DNA of 6,767 bases from DATJSJ01 sp035504175 (GCA_035504175.1 DATJSJ010000254.1:1-6767), one strand, 5' to 3'; shown: positions 1-6,570, counted from the stretch's first letter. Notes: generated by a model not told the origin, from the sequence alone. A program made the numbers and translations.

Positions 1-92
1 GTTCCAGCCCCGTGGCCCAGGGCATTGGTCGCCTTCGACGGTGTCGAAGGCGCCCTTAGGCGCCATTCGCTGGCCAGAAAAGGGACGCGGCG
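1..92. other. Non-coding left edge, downstream of fabI
   Basis: I could assign no gene to this stretch. It holds two overlapping inverted repeats, listed separately. One minus-strand frame opens at an ATG at 64-66 and runs off the left edge, but it has no Shine-Dalgarno sequence and no recognisable protein. One plus-strand frame ends at a TAG at 57-59 and could be the tail of an upstream gene, but too little is visible to say. Confidence 0.4.
30..52 (-). terminator. Hairpin beyond the fabI stop, possible terminator
   Basis: Bases 30-39 and 43-52 are perfect reverse complements (core GCCTTCGAC / GTCGAAGGC), giving a 10-bp stem with a 3-nt loop. It lies about 40 nt past the fabI TAA on the minus strand. 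A second stem, GGCGCC at 49-54 with GGCGCC at 59-64 and a CTTA loop, overlaps it, so the two cannot form together. No T-run follows on either strand, so a classical intrinsic terminator is not proven. It could also be an attenuating or RNA-stabilising hairpin. Confidence 0.4.
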
Positions 93-932
<840 letters not shown>

Positions 933-938
933 GGCAAT

Positions 939-943
939 CCCCT
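939..943 (-). promoter_or_regulatory. Ribosome binding site deciding the fabI start
   Basis: Read on the minus strand this is AGGGG, six bases before the ATG at 930-932. A second GGAGG (plus-strand CCTCC, 948-952) directly touches the alternative ATG at 945-947 with no spacer, which argues against that start. Confidence 0.6.
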
Positions 944-1024
944 GCATCCTCCGGCCGAGTTGCCACAGCGCCGCCGCGTGCGGCAAGAGGGCCGCGCCGC
1001 CGCCACCCCCCGCGCCGCCGGGGC

Positions 1025-1030
1025 GGAGGG
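1025..1030 (+). promoter_or_regulatory. Ribosome binding site for pdxH
   Basis: GGAGGG lies seven bases before the ATG at 1038. A second GGAGG at 1040-1044 is five bases before the in-frame ATG at 1050, so the downstream ATG is an almost equally good start. The two candidate proteins differ by only four residues. Confidence 0.6.
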
Positions 1031-1037
1031 CGACAGG

Positions 1038-1673
1038 ATGGAGGATGCGATGGCCGATCCGGTGGCCGCCGACGGCGACCCCTACGCCCTGTTCCAGCGC
1101 TGGATGGAACAGGCCAACGCCGCCGAGCCGAACGACCCGAACGCCATGACGCTGGCCACCGCCACCCCGGACGGCATGCCGGCGGCCCGCATCGTGCTGC
1201 TGAAGGGCGTCGATGCGGCGGAAACCGAACGGGGGGGCTCGCCCCGCGGGTTCGTCTTCTACACCAACCAGCAGAGCCGCAAGGGCGACGAGCTGGCCGC
1301 CAATCCACGCGCGGCACTGCTGTTCCACTGGAAGAGCCTGCGCCGCCAGGTGCGGATCGAAGGCGGCATCGAGCCGGTCGCCCCGGGCGAGGCGGATGCG
1401 TATTTCGCAACCCGTCCCCGCCTGTCACGCATCGGCGCCTGGGCGTCGGACCAGTCGCGGCCGTTGCCGGACCGCGAGACGCTGCAGCAGCGCGTGGCCG
1501 CGTGCGAGGCGCGCTACCCGGGCGAAGAGATCCCCCGCCCGCCGCACTGGTCCGGCTACCGGCTGCGGCCGCGGCGGTTCGAGTTCTGGCAAGATATGCC
1601 ATACCGGCTGCACGACCGCGTGACTTTCGTCTGGACCGGCGGGGACTGGGCGGCGGGCCGCCTGTTTCCCTGA
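1038..1673 (+). CDS. pdxH: Pyridoxamine/pyridoxine 5'-phosphate oxidase, PdxH
   Basis: This cytoplasmic FMN-dependent homodimeric flavoprotein oxidises pyridoxine or pyridoxamine 5'-phosphate to pyridoxal 5'-phosphate with O2, in PLP synthesis and salvage. The 211-residue product matches the usual 200-220. The split-barrel flavin domain shows ARIVLLKG (50-57), GFVFYTNQQSRKGDEL (71-86) and FHWKSLRRQVRIEG (96-109), which carry the expected FMN/substrate Arg, Lys, Ser and Gln residues. The family block GAWASDQS (133-140) follows. The C-terminal dimerisation domain has RRFEFWQDMPYRLHDR (179-194), with the RxH catalytic pair Arg190 and His192. The protein ends in the typical R-L-x-P (Arg208 to Pro211). 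The frame is open upstream to 144 only because it runs opposite fabI; those residues look nothing like a protein family. A restart at 1050 would remove four residues. A 75-nt gap precedes the catalase gene, so co-transcription is possible. Confidence 0.95.
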   Translation: MEDAMADPVAADGDPYALFQRWMEQANAAEPNDPNAMTLATATPDGMPAARIVLLKGVDAAETERGGSPRGFVFYTNQQSRKGDELAANPRAALLFHWKSLRRQVRIEGGIEPVAPGEADAYFATRPRLSRIGAWASDQSRPLPDRETLQQRVAACEARYPGEEIPRPPHWSGYRLRPRRFEFWQDMPYRLHDRVTFVWTGGDWAAGRLFP

Positions 1674-1734
1674 CCCGGTTGTTTCAGAACTGGGTGCAAC
1701 CCGCCTCCGGCGCCGCCGTTCGACCGGCAGCCGC

Positions 1735-1742
1735 AAAGGAGG
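1735..1742 (+). promoter_or_regulatory. Strong ribosome binding site for Mn-catalase
   Basis: AAAGGAGG is followed by a six-base spacer to the ATG at 1749. It is the strongest Shine-Dalgarno sequence in the window, which suggests efficient translation of the catalase. Confidence 0.75.
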
Positions 1743-1748
1743 ACGGGC

Positions 1749-2504
1749 ATGTTTCTGCACCGTAAGGAACTGATGTACCCGGTCGAGGTGAAAAACCCCG
1801 ACCCGCGCTTCGGCCAATACCTGCTGGAGCAGTTCGGCAGCGCCACCGGCGAGCTCACCGCGGCACTGCAGTACTGGGTGCAATCCTTCCATGTCGAGGA
1901 TGCCGGCATACGGGACATGCTGGAGGACATCGCCATCGAGGAATTCAGCCATCTCGAGATGGTCGGCAAGATGATCGAGCAGCACACGCGCAAGCTCGAC
2001 CAGGGCAAGCTGCACGATGCGCCGCTGTTCCGGCTGCGCGGTGTCGGGCCGCATTTCCTCGACAGCCAGGGCGGCGCCTGGACCGCGTCCTACATCAATG
2101 AAGGCGGCAACGTGGTGCGCGACCTGCGTGCCGACATCGCCGCCGAGGCCGGGGCGCGCCAGACCTACGAAGCGCTGCTGAAGATGGCCGAAGACGAGGG
2201 CACGAGGAAGGCGCTGACCTTCCTGCTGACCCGCGAGATTTCGCACACGGCGATGTTCATGCAGGCGCTGGAGAAGATGGGCAAGCTGACCGACCCGATC
2301 TTCGGCAATGTCGAGCCGGACGAGACGGTCAACCTGTACTTCAACTTCTCGAAGAATGGCCGCGACCAGCGCGGGCCGTGGAACCAGGAGCCGCGCTTCC
2401 GCTACGACGCGGATCCGCAGCCGCACGGTCCGGTGCCGCCCTCGCCGCACAATCCCGATGACGAGCGGCTGAAACTGCGCGCGCCGAAGCTGGCGGCGGA
2501 ATAG
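1749..2504 (+). CDS. Manganese (non-heme) catalase, ferritin-like fold
   Basis: This is a predicted cytoplasmic dimanganese catalase converting H2O2 to water and O2 without heme. The 251 residues are all in the Mn_catalase family; the Lactobacillus plantarum enzyme has about 266. Residues 1-12 (MFLHRKELMYPV) are the family's typical start. The bridging and terminal metal ligands can be placed by motif: Glu35 (GELTAALQY), Glu65 and His68 (EEFSHLEM), Glu133 (AAEAGAR) and His166 (REISH). All five are present. Relative to the L. plantarum enzyme, the outer-shell Arg just before the third ligand is Ala132, while the outer-shell Glu is kept as Glu163. This pattern is like CotJC/KatN-type relatives as I remember them. 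A Pro-rich tail (about 217-251) follows the four-helix core, and no signal peptide is present. The gene has its own strong ribosome site and stands between pdxH and a kinase gene. An antioxidant or stress role is inferred from the family. Confidence 0.93.
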   Translation: MFLHRKELMYPVEVKNPDPRFGQYLLEQFGSATGELTAALQYWVQSFHVEDAGIRDMLEDIAIEEFSHLEMVGKMIEQHTRKLDQGKLHDAPLFRLRGVGPHFLDSQGGAWTASYINEGGNVVRDLRADIAAEAGARQTYEALLKMAEDEGTRKALTFLLTREISHTAMFMQALEKMGKLTDPIFGNVEPDETVNLYFNFSKNGRDQRGPWNQEPRFRYDADPQPHGPVPPSPHNPDDERLKLRAPKLAAE

Positions 2505-2536
2505 TCCGACTCATCGCGCGACGACCGCGCCGCCCG

Positions 2537-2554
2537 GCACCGCCCGGGCGGTGC
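2537..2554. terminator. 18-bp perfect palindrome after the catalase gene
   Basis: GCACCGCCCGGGCGGTGC is a perfect palindrome 32 nt past the catalase stop and 59 nt before the kinase ATG. As RNA it folds into a 7-bp GC stem with a CCGG loop. No U-run follows, so it may be a weak terminator, an mRNA-stabilising hairpin or a dimeric regulator's operator. It includes the GTG at 2551 that is the only alternative kinase start. Confidence 0.4.
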
Positions 2555-2613
2555 GGCGCCGCGTCTTCGCGCCAACCGTTGCACGGTCGCCGCGGCGCTG
2601 CGACAAGCCGCGG

Positions 2614-4086
2614 ATGGTTCCGGCGGAACAGGCGGACATCGCGGCGTTCCTGGAGCGGCTCGCCGGCGCGAAACCGGTGCTGACGCATATTTCGGCGGTA
2701 TTCATCGGCGCCGAAATGGTTTGGAAGCTCAAGCTCGCGGTCCGGCTCCCCTTCCTCGATTTCACCACGATCGACGCGCGCCACCGCTTCCTCTGCCGCG
2801 AGCTTGCGCTGAACGCGCCGGCGGCGCCGGGCCTCTATCGCGATGTCGTGCCGGTCGTGCGGCACGATGGTGACCTGATGCTGGGCGAGGCCGGCAAAGA
2901 GCCGGCACTGGACTGGGTGCTGCGCATGGCGCGCGTGCCGCCCGGGGATTTCCTCGACGTCATGGCGCGCGAGAACCGCATCGACCCGCCGCTGCTCGAC
3001 GCCATCGCCGACTCGGTCGCCGCCTACCACGCACGCCTTTCGGCGGTGCGCGACGTCGGCCAGGCAGCGGTGCTGCGGCGCATCGCCGAAGGCAATGTGC
3101 GCTCGGCGCGCGCGGCCGGGTTGCCCGAGGCCCCCGTCACGCGCTGGCACGAGGCCATGCAAGCGACCCGCGCGCAATGGGTGGCTTGGCTCGCGGCGCG
3201 GGAGGCCGACGGCTTCGTGCGCCGCGGCCATGGCGACCTGCATCTCGGCAATCTCTGCCTCTGGCAGGGCCGGCCGGTGCCGTTCGATGCGCTGGAATTC
3301 GACGAAACCCTCGCCACACTCGACCTTGGCTACGACATTGGTTTCCTGCTGATGGATCTCGACCGCCGGGTCGGGCGAAGGGCGGCGAACCGGGTGCTGA
3401 ACCGCTACGTCGCGCGCACCGGCGATGCCGGGCTGGTCAGCTTCCTGCACGGCTTCCTCTCGATGCGGGCGCTGATCCGGTCGCATGTCGAGGCGGCGCG
3501 CGGGCGACCGGACGCGGCCGGCTATCTCGACGCGGCCTGCGCCTATCTGGTGCCGGCGCCGGCGCCGCTGGTCGCGATCGGCGGTCTGCAGGGCACCGGC
3601 AAGTCGACGCTGGCGCGGGACCTTGCCCCAGGCCTGGGCGCCGCGCCCGGCGCGCTGATCCTGCGCAGCGATGAGTGGCGCAAGCACCTGGCTGGCGTCG
3701 CACCGGAGCAGCACCTGCCGGCCGAGTGGTATGAGCCGGTGGCGAATGCGCGCCTCAACGCGGCGTTGCGCGACGCCGCAGAGCGGGCCTGCATCGGTGG
3801 TCACGCGGTGATCGTCGATCAGACCTTTCTCGATCCCGCGCAACGCGCGGCGTTCGTCGCTGTCGCGCGGCGGGCGGGGCGGCGGTTCCGCGGCATCTGG
3901 CTCGAGGCGCCGCTGCCGATGCTGGAAGCCCGGCTCGCTTCGCGCCGGGGCGACGCGTCGGACGCGACCGTCGCCGTGCTCCGCCGCGCGGTGCCGGACG
4001 CGATACCGCCGGACGATTGGCAGCGCGTCGACGCCACCGACCGGAAGGCGGCGCTGGCGGCGATCGAGGCCGCACTCGCCCCCTGA
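2614..4086 (+). CDS. Bifunctional APH-like kinase / P-loop ATPase
   Basis: This 490-residue fusion is of the COG2187 plus COG0645 type. Its substrate is unknown; members are often labelled aminoglycoside phosphotransferase, but that does not imply drug resistance. The N-terminal part (about 1-315) is APH/protein-kinase-like: WKLK with Lys39 as candidate ATP-binding lysine, LPFLDF (45-50), the catalytic loop HGDLHLGN (206-213, base Asp208, Asn213) and the metal Asp225 in FDALEFD. After a short Pro/Ala linker (VPAPAPL, 313-319) comes an AAA_33 / polynucleotide-kinase-like domain. It has Walker A GGLQGTGKST (323-332), RSDEWRK (351-357), VIVDQTFLDP (399-408) and an Arg-rich lid (440-445). Both active sites look intact. 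The ATG at 2614 is chosen because family-like sequence begins there; the GTG at 2551 would add 21 basic, unconvincing residues. Neither start has a good Shine-Dalgarno sequence. The gene sits between the catalase and universal stress genes, which suggests but does not show a stress role. Confidence 0.85.
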   Translation: MVPAEQADIAAFLERLAGAKPVLTHISAVFIGAEMVWKLKLAVRLPFLDFTTIDARHRFLCRELALNAPAAPGLYRDVVPVVRHDGDLMLGEAGKEPALDWVLRMARVPPGDFLDVMARENRIDPPLLDAIADSVAAYHARLSAVRDVGQAAVLRRIAEGNVRSARAAGLPEAPVTRWHEAMQATRAQWVAWLAAREADGFVRRGHGDLHLGNLCLWQGRPVPFDALEFDETLATLDLGYDIGFLLMDLDRRVGRRAANRVLNRYVARTGDAGLVSFLHGFLSMRALIRSHVEAARGRPDAAGYLDAACAYLVPAPAPLVAIGGLQGTGKSTLARDLAPGLGAAPGALILRSDEWRKHLAGVAPEQHLPAEWYEPVANARLNAALRDAAERACIGGHAVIVDQTFLDPAQRAAFVAVARRAGRRFRGIWLEAPLPMLEARLASRRGDASDATVAVLRRAVPDAIPPDDWQRVDATDRKAALAAIEAALAP

Positions 4087-4197
4087 CGCGCGGCCGCGCG
4101 GCGGCGATGCGACGCCCGAGGGACCGGGGCGTGCCCTGGCCGGGCCTTGTCGTATTGCGGTAACATCCGCCGCACACAGCAGGATTGGATGTGCGCC

Positions 4198-5064
4198 ATG
4201 CCTATCCGGAAAGTGCTGTTGCCCTTGACGGGAACCGCGGTCGGCGAGGCGGCGCTCGGCACCGCCCTGATGATCGCCCGGCTGTGGGGCGCGCATGTCA
4301 CCGCGCTGCATGTGCGGGTCGACAGCCGCGACGTCGCGCCGCTCGCCGGGGAGGGCCTGTCCGGCGCCATGATCGAGGAAATGATGACCGCGACCGAGAA
4401 GGAGAGCCTGGCGCGCAGCCAGGCGATCCGGACGCTGTTCGAGCAGGCGATCGCGACGCACGGCGTCACGGTCGGCGAGCCGCGGCCGCATGAGCGCGCC
4501 CCCACCGCAAGCTTTGCCGCCGTCACCGGGCGGGAGGAGGATCTGGTCGCACAGCAGGCACGGCTGGCCGACCTGACCGTGGTGCCGCATCCCGAATCGG
4601 GCGATGACGTGTCGTCCTCGGACGCGTTGCATGCGGTGCTGTTCGATTCCGGCCGCCCGGTGATGATGGCGCCGCGCCTGGCGCCAAGCTCGCTCGGGAC
4701 GCGGATCTGCGTTGCCTGGAATGGCACCGCCGAATCCGCCGCTTCGGTGCAGGCGGCGATCCCCTGGATGCGTCAGGCCGGATCGGTGCGGGTGCTTTCG
4801 GCCGAGACCTATCAGCGGCGCGGGCCCGCCGCCCAGGAGCTCGCCGCCTATCTGGCGCTGCACGACATCGAGCCGGAGGTGGCGACCTTCCGCCCGGTCG
4901 ATGGCAGTGTCGGCGCCGGGCTGCTCGCCGCCGCCCGCGAATTCGGCGCCGACATGCTGAGCATGGGCGCCTACTCGCATTCCCGCCTGCGGCAGCTCAT
5001 CCTGGGCGGGGTGACGCGGCATGTGCTGGAGCATGCCGACCTGCCGGTGTTGATGAGCCGCTGA
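4198..5064 (+). CDS. Universal stress protein with tandem UspA domains
   Basis: This is a 288-residue cytoplasmic protein made of two Usp (Rossmann-like) domains, about residues 1-158 and 166-288; such tandem proteins act as stress-induced survival or signalling factors by mechanisms that vary. Domain 1 begins PIRKVLLPLTG (2-12), with ALHVRVDS (36-43) as its second strand. Domain 2 begins TRICVAWNGTAES (168-180) and ends with MGAYSHSRLRQLILGGVTRH (256-275) and DLPVLMS (281-287). The nucleotide motif G-x2-G-x9-G-S/T is degenerate: Ser260 replaces the second Gly and GG (270-271) replaces G-S/T. Domain 1 shows no such motif, so ATP binding is doubtful. The in-frame ATG at 4189 would add three residues; AGGA (4181-4184) is four bases from it and thirteen from 4198, so the start is ambiguous. 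It lies 111 nt after the kinase gene and 79 nt before marR. Confidence 0.88.
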   Translation: MPIRKVLLPLTGTAVGEAALGTALMIARLWGAHVTALHVRVDSRDVAPLAGEGLSGAMIEEMMTATEKESLARSQAIRTLFEQAIATHGVTVGEPRPHERAPTASFAAVTGREEDLVAQQARLADLTVVPHPESGDDVSSSDALHAVLFDSGRPVMMAPRLAPSSLGTRICVAWNGTAESAASVQAAIPWMRQAGSVRVLSAETYQRRGPAAQELAAYLALHDIEPEVATFRPVDGSVGAGLLAAAREFGADMLSMGAYSHSRLRQLILGGVTRHVLEHADLPVLMSR

Positions 5065-5099
5065 GGCCGCTTGCGGGGCCCGGCAGCGGTCACACGCGA

Positions 5100-5140
5100 A
5101 TGCGTCCGGCGGGACGCTGCGGAACCCGGCCGCGCGTTCC
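5100..5140. promoter_or_regulatory. Candidate MarR operator region
   Basis: Two dyads lie in the 79-bp gap before marR. GCGTCC (5102-5107) and GGACGC (5112-5117) are reverse complements around a 4-nt centre. GGAAC (5121-5125) and GTTCC (5136-5140) are reverse complements around a 10-nt centre, ending three bases before the ATG at 5144. MarR proteins commonly bind palindromes of 15-20 bp over their own promoters, so autoregulation is a reasonable inference. The first dyad could instead be a weak terminator for the stress-protein gene. No clear -10/-35 boxes were found. Confidence 0.35.
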
Positions 5141-5143
5141 CAC

Positions 5144-5692
5144 ATGATCGCGATGCCGGATGCGTTCGATGAGGCCGCGGTTGCCGCCGCGGTACGCGCC
5201 TACGTCAAGCTGCACCGCGCCACCCGCGCGGTCACCGACCGCGTCGCCCGTCGCCTGGCCGAGGAAGGTCTGACGCCGACCCAGCTCGGCGTGCTCGAGG
5301 CGATCCTGCACAAGGGGCCGATGTCGCAGCGCGACCTCGGCCGCAAGGTGCTGACCTCGCCCGGCAACATGACGGACGTGATCGACAAGCTCGCGGCCCG
5401 CGGACTGCTCCGCCGGGAGCGCGGCAACGGGGACCGGCGCTGCGTGCGGGTCGAACTCACCCCCTGCGGCCGGGCGCTGATCGCCGACCTGTTTCCCCGC
5501 CACGCGCGCGACATCGCTGCCGCGATGGCCGGACTGTCCGCCGCGGAGATCGAGCATCTGGGGGATCTGCTGCGCCGGCTCGGGCACGCCGCGGCGGCAC
5601 CTCCGCCCGACGCCCCCCTTGCCCGGCCCGGCCGGCATCCCCAACTGGCCGCCAGATCGTTCGATATCGAACAGTCGGGAGAGGATGGATGA
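5144..5692 (+). CDS. MarR-family transcriptional regulator
   Basis: This 182-residue protein is a cytoplasmic winged helix-turn-helix regulator that normally binds DNA as a dimer and releases it on ligand or oxidant. Helical residues 8-41 lead into the domain at about 43-107: LTPTQLGVLEAI (43-54), SQRDLGRKVLTSPGNMTDVI (61-80) including the recognition helix, and the wing GNGDRRCVRVELT (94-106) with the family's Asp97-Arg-Arg. Helices at 110-147 complete the dimer interface. A Pro/Ala-rich tail (about 149-182) extends beyond the usual length of about 140-150. Cys100 and Cys108 flank the wing and are the only cysteines. The ATG at 5144 has no real Shine-Dalgarno sequence, nor does the alternative ATG at 5153. 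Its stop overlaps the pirin start by four bases, so the pirin gene is its likely target together with itself. The effector is unknown. Confidence 0.92.
   Translation: MIAMPDAFDEAAVAAAVRAYVKLHRATRAVTDRVARRLAEEGLTPTQLGVLEAILHKGPMSQRDLGRKVLTSPGNMTDVIDKLAARGLLRRERGNGDRRCVRVELTPCGRALIADLFPRHARDIAAAMAGLSAAEIEHLGDLLRRLGHAAAAPPPDAPLARPGRHPQLAARSFDIEQSGEDG
5677..5684 (+). promoter_or_regulatory. Ribosome binding site for pirin inside the marR end
   Basis: GGGAGAGG lies within the last codons of marR, with GGGAG seven bases before the pirin ATG at 5689. Together with the ATGA overlap it indicates translational coupling. An ATG at 5685 is out of frame with the pirin gene. Confidence 0.6.
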
Positions 5693-6390
5693 TAGAAGTA
5701 CAGCCCTTCGGGCAGCTCGGCCGCTTCCGCAACGAGTGGCTGAACGCCCGGCACCACTTCAGCTTCGGCGGCTATAACGATCCGCGCCGGATGGGATTCG
5801 GCCGGCTGCGGGTTTGGAATGACGACGAGATCGCGCCGGGCACCGGCTTCGATCCGCATCCGCATCGCGACATGGAAATCATTACCTATGTGCGCGAGGG
5901 CGCGATCACGCATCGTGACAGTCTCGGCAATGAGGGGCGCACGACCGCCGGCGACGTGCAGGTGATGCATGCCGGGACCGGCATCGTGCATGCCGAGTAC
6001 AATCAGGAGGACGGCCCGACCCGGCTGTTCCAGATCTGGATCATGCCGGACCGGCCGGGCGTCGCACCCGGCTGGGGCACGCGCGAGTTCCCGCGCGAGG
6101 GCGGCGAGCGGCTGCGCGTGCTTGCCTCGGGCCGCGCCGCGGATGCCGGTTCGGACGCGCTGCCGCTCTACGCCGACGGCGCGGTCCTCGCCGGGCGGAT
6201 CGTCGCCGGCAGCACGGTGCACGAGACGCTGGCGCCCGGCCGCCGCGCCTATCTGGTGCCCGCCACCGGCCGCATCACCGTCAATGGCGTCGAGATCGGC
6301 ACCCGCGACGGTGTGGCGATCGAGGGCGAGTCCGAGATCACGATCACCGCGCAGGAAGACGCGGAAGTGGTGATGGTGGAGGTGGCGTAA
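5689..6390 (+). CDS. Pirin family bicupin, YhhW/quercetinase-like
   Basis: This is a 233-residue double-cupin metalloprotein, very close in length to E. coli YhhW (about 231). YhhW and human pirin have quercetin 2,3-dioxygenase activity in vitro; the native substrate in bacteria is generally unknown. The N-terminal cupin contains the pirin signatures FDPHPHRDMEIITYV (54-68) and HAGTGIVHAEYN (94-105). They supply all four metal ligands, His57, His59, His101 and Glu103, at the same spacing as the characterised proteins. The C-terminal cupin-like half (about 140-233) has lost metal ligands, as is usual. No signal peptide is present, so it is cytoplasmic. Its ATG overlaps the marR TGA (ATGA, 5689-5692), which implies coupled translation and probable MarR control. 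Redox or electrophile/flavonoid sensing is possible from the family but is not shown here. Confidence 0.93.
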   Translation: MIEVQPFGQLGRFRNEWLNARHHFSFGGYNDPRRMGFGRLRVWNDDEIAPGTGFDPHPHRDMEIITYVREGAITHRDSLGNEGRTTAGDVQVMHAGTGIVHAEYNQEDGPTRLFQIWIMPDRPGVAPGWGTREFPREGGERLRVLASGRAADAGSDALPLYADGAVLAGRIVAGSTVHETLAPGRRAYLVPATGRITVNGVEIGTRDGVAIEGESEITITAQEDAEVVMVEVA

Positions 6391-6401
6391 GCGCGGGGCG
6401 A

Positions 6402-6429
6402 TCGGCCGGGCGAAATACGGTCCGGCCGA
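6402..6429 (+). terminator. Hairpin after the pirin gene, possible terminator
   Basis: TCGGCCGG (6402-6409) and CCGGCCGA (6422-6429) are exact reverse complements. A G-T and a C-G pair lengthen the stem to 10 bp around an 8-nt A-rich loop (6412-6419). It starts 12 nt after the pirin stop, where a terminator for the marR-pirin unit is expected, but no T-run follows. Confidence 0.45.
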
Positions 6430-6570
6430 ACCGTCCGCCGGTGGGCCGCGACGACCGCAGGCGGGATCTCCGGAAGCGCAAATCAGCGCCGGGACGCACG
6501 CTGCTGGATCGCGATCATTTCCGCCCGGGTGGTTCGGTCCAGGCGGCCGGTTTGGGGCGCGGGTCGCCGA

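Larger units (their letters stand above)
933..1037. promoter_or_regulatory. Divergent fabI/pdxH promoter region
   Basis: This 105-bp spacer lies between the 5' ends of two genes that point away from each other, so promoters for both are expected here or inside the opposite gene. It is extremely GC-rich, with a C-rich run near 1002-1012, and I see no convincing -10/-35 pair. Assignment rests on position only. Confidence 0.4.

Noticed and set aside
933..1328. N-terminal extension of FabI on the minus strand up to 1328
   Set aside because: The extra 132 residues lie opposite pdxH, look like low-complexity shadow sequence, and a good ribosome site precedes the ATG at 932.
1677..1701. GGTTG / CAACC repeat after pdxH as a terminator
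   Set aside because: The stem has only five pairs with a 15-nt loop, too weak to support.
1425..2450. A 341-codon minus-strand open frame opposite pdxH and the catalase gene
   Set aside because: It is the same antisense effect; the plus-strand proteins have full sets of active-site residues and this one has no recognisable fold.
2614..4086. The kinase fusion as an antibiotic-resistance or defence gene
   Set aside because: The APH-like domain belongs to a housekeeping-type fusion family; no mobile element, resistance partner or defence gene is nearby.
4087..4100. 14-bp perfect palindrome CGCGCGGCCGCGCG directly after the kinase stop
   Set aside because: It is only alternating C/G with no usable loop and no T-run, and is likely by chance in this composition.
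4147..4166. TTGTCG and TAACAT before the stress-protein gene as a -35/-10 pair
   Set aside because: The spacing between them is 8 bases rather than about 17, and no partner box fits either one.
2341..5145. A 934-codon open frame on the minus strand opposite the catalase, kinase and stress-protein genes
   Set aside because: It runs opposite three recognisable genes, is rich in Arg, Gly, Ala and His with no family pattern, and is a known effect of high third-position GC.
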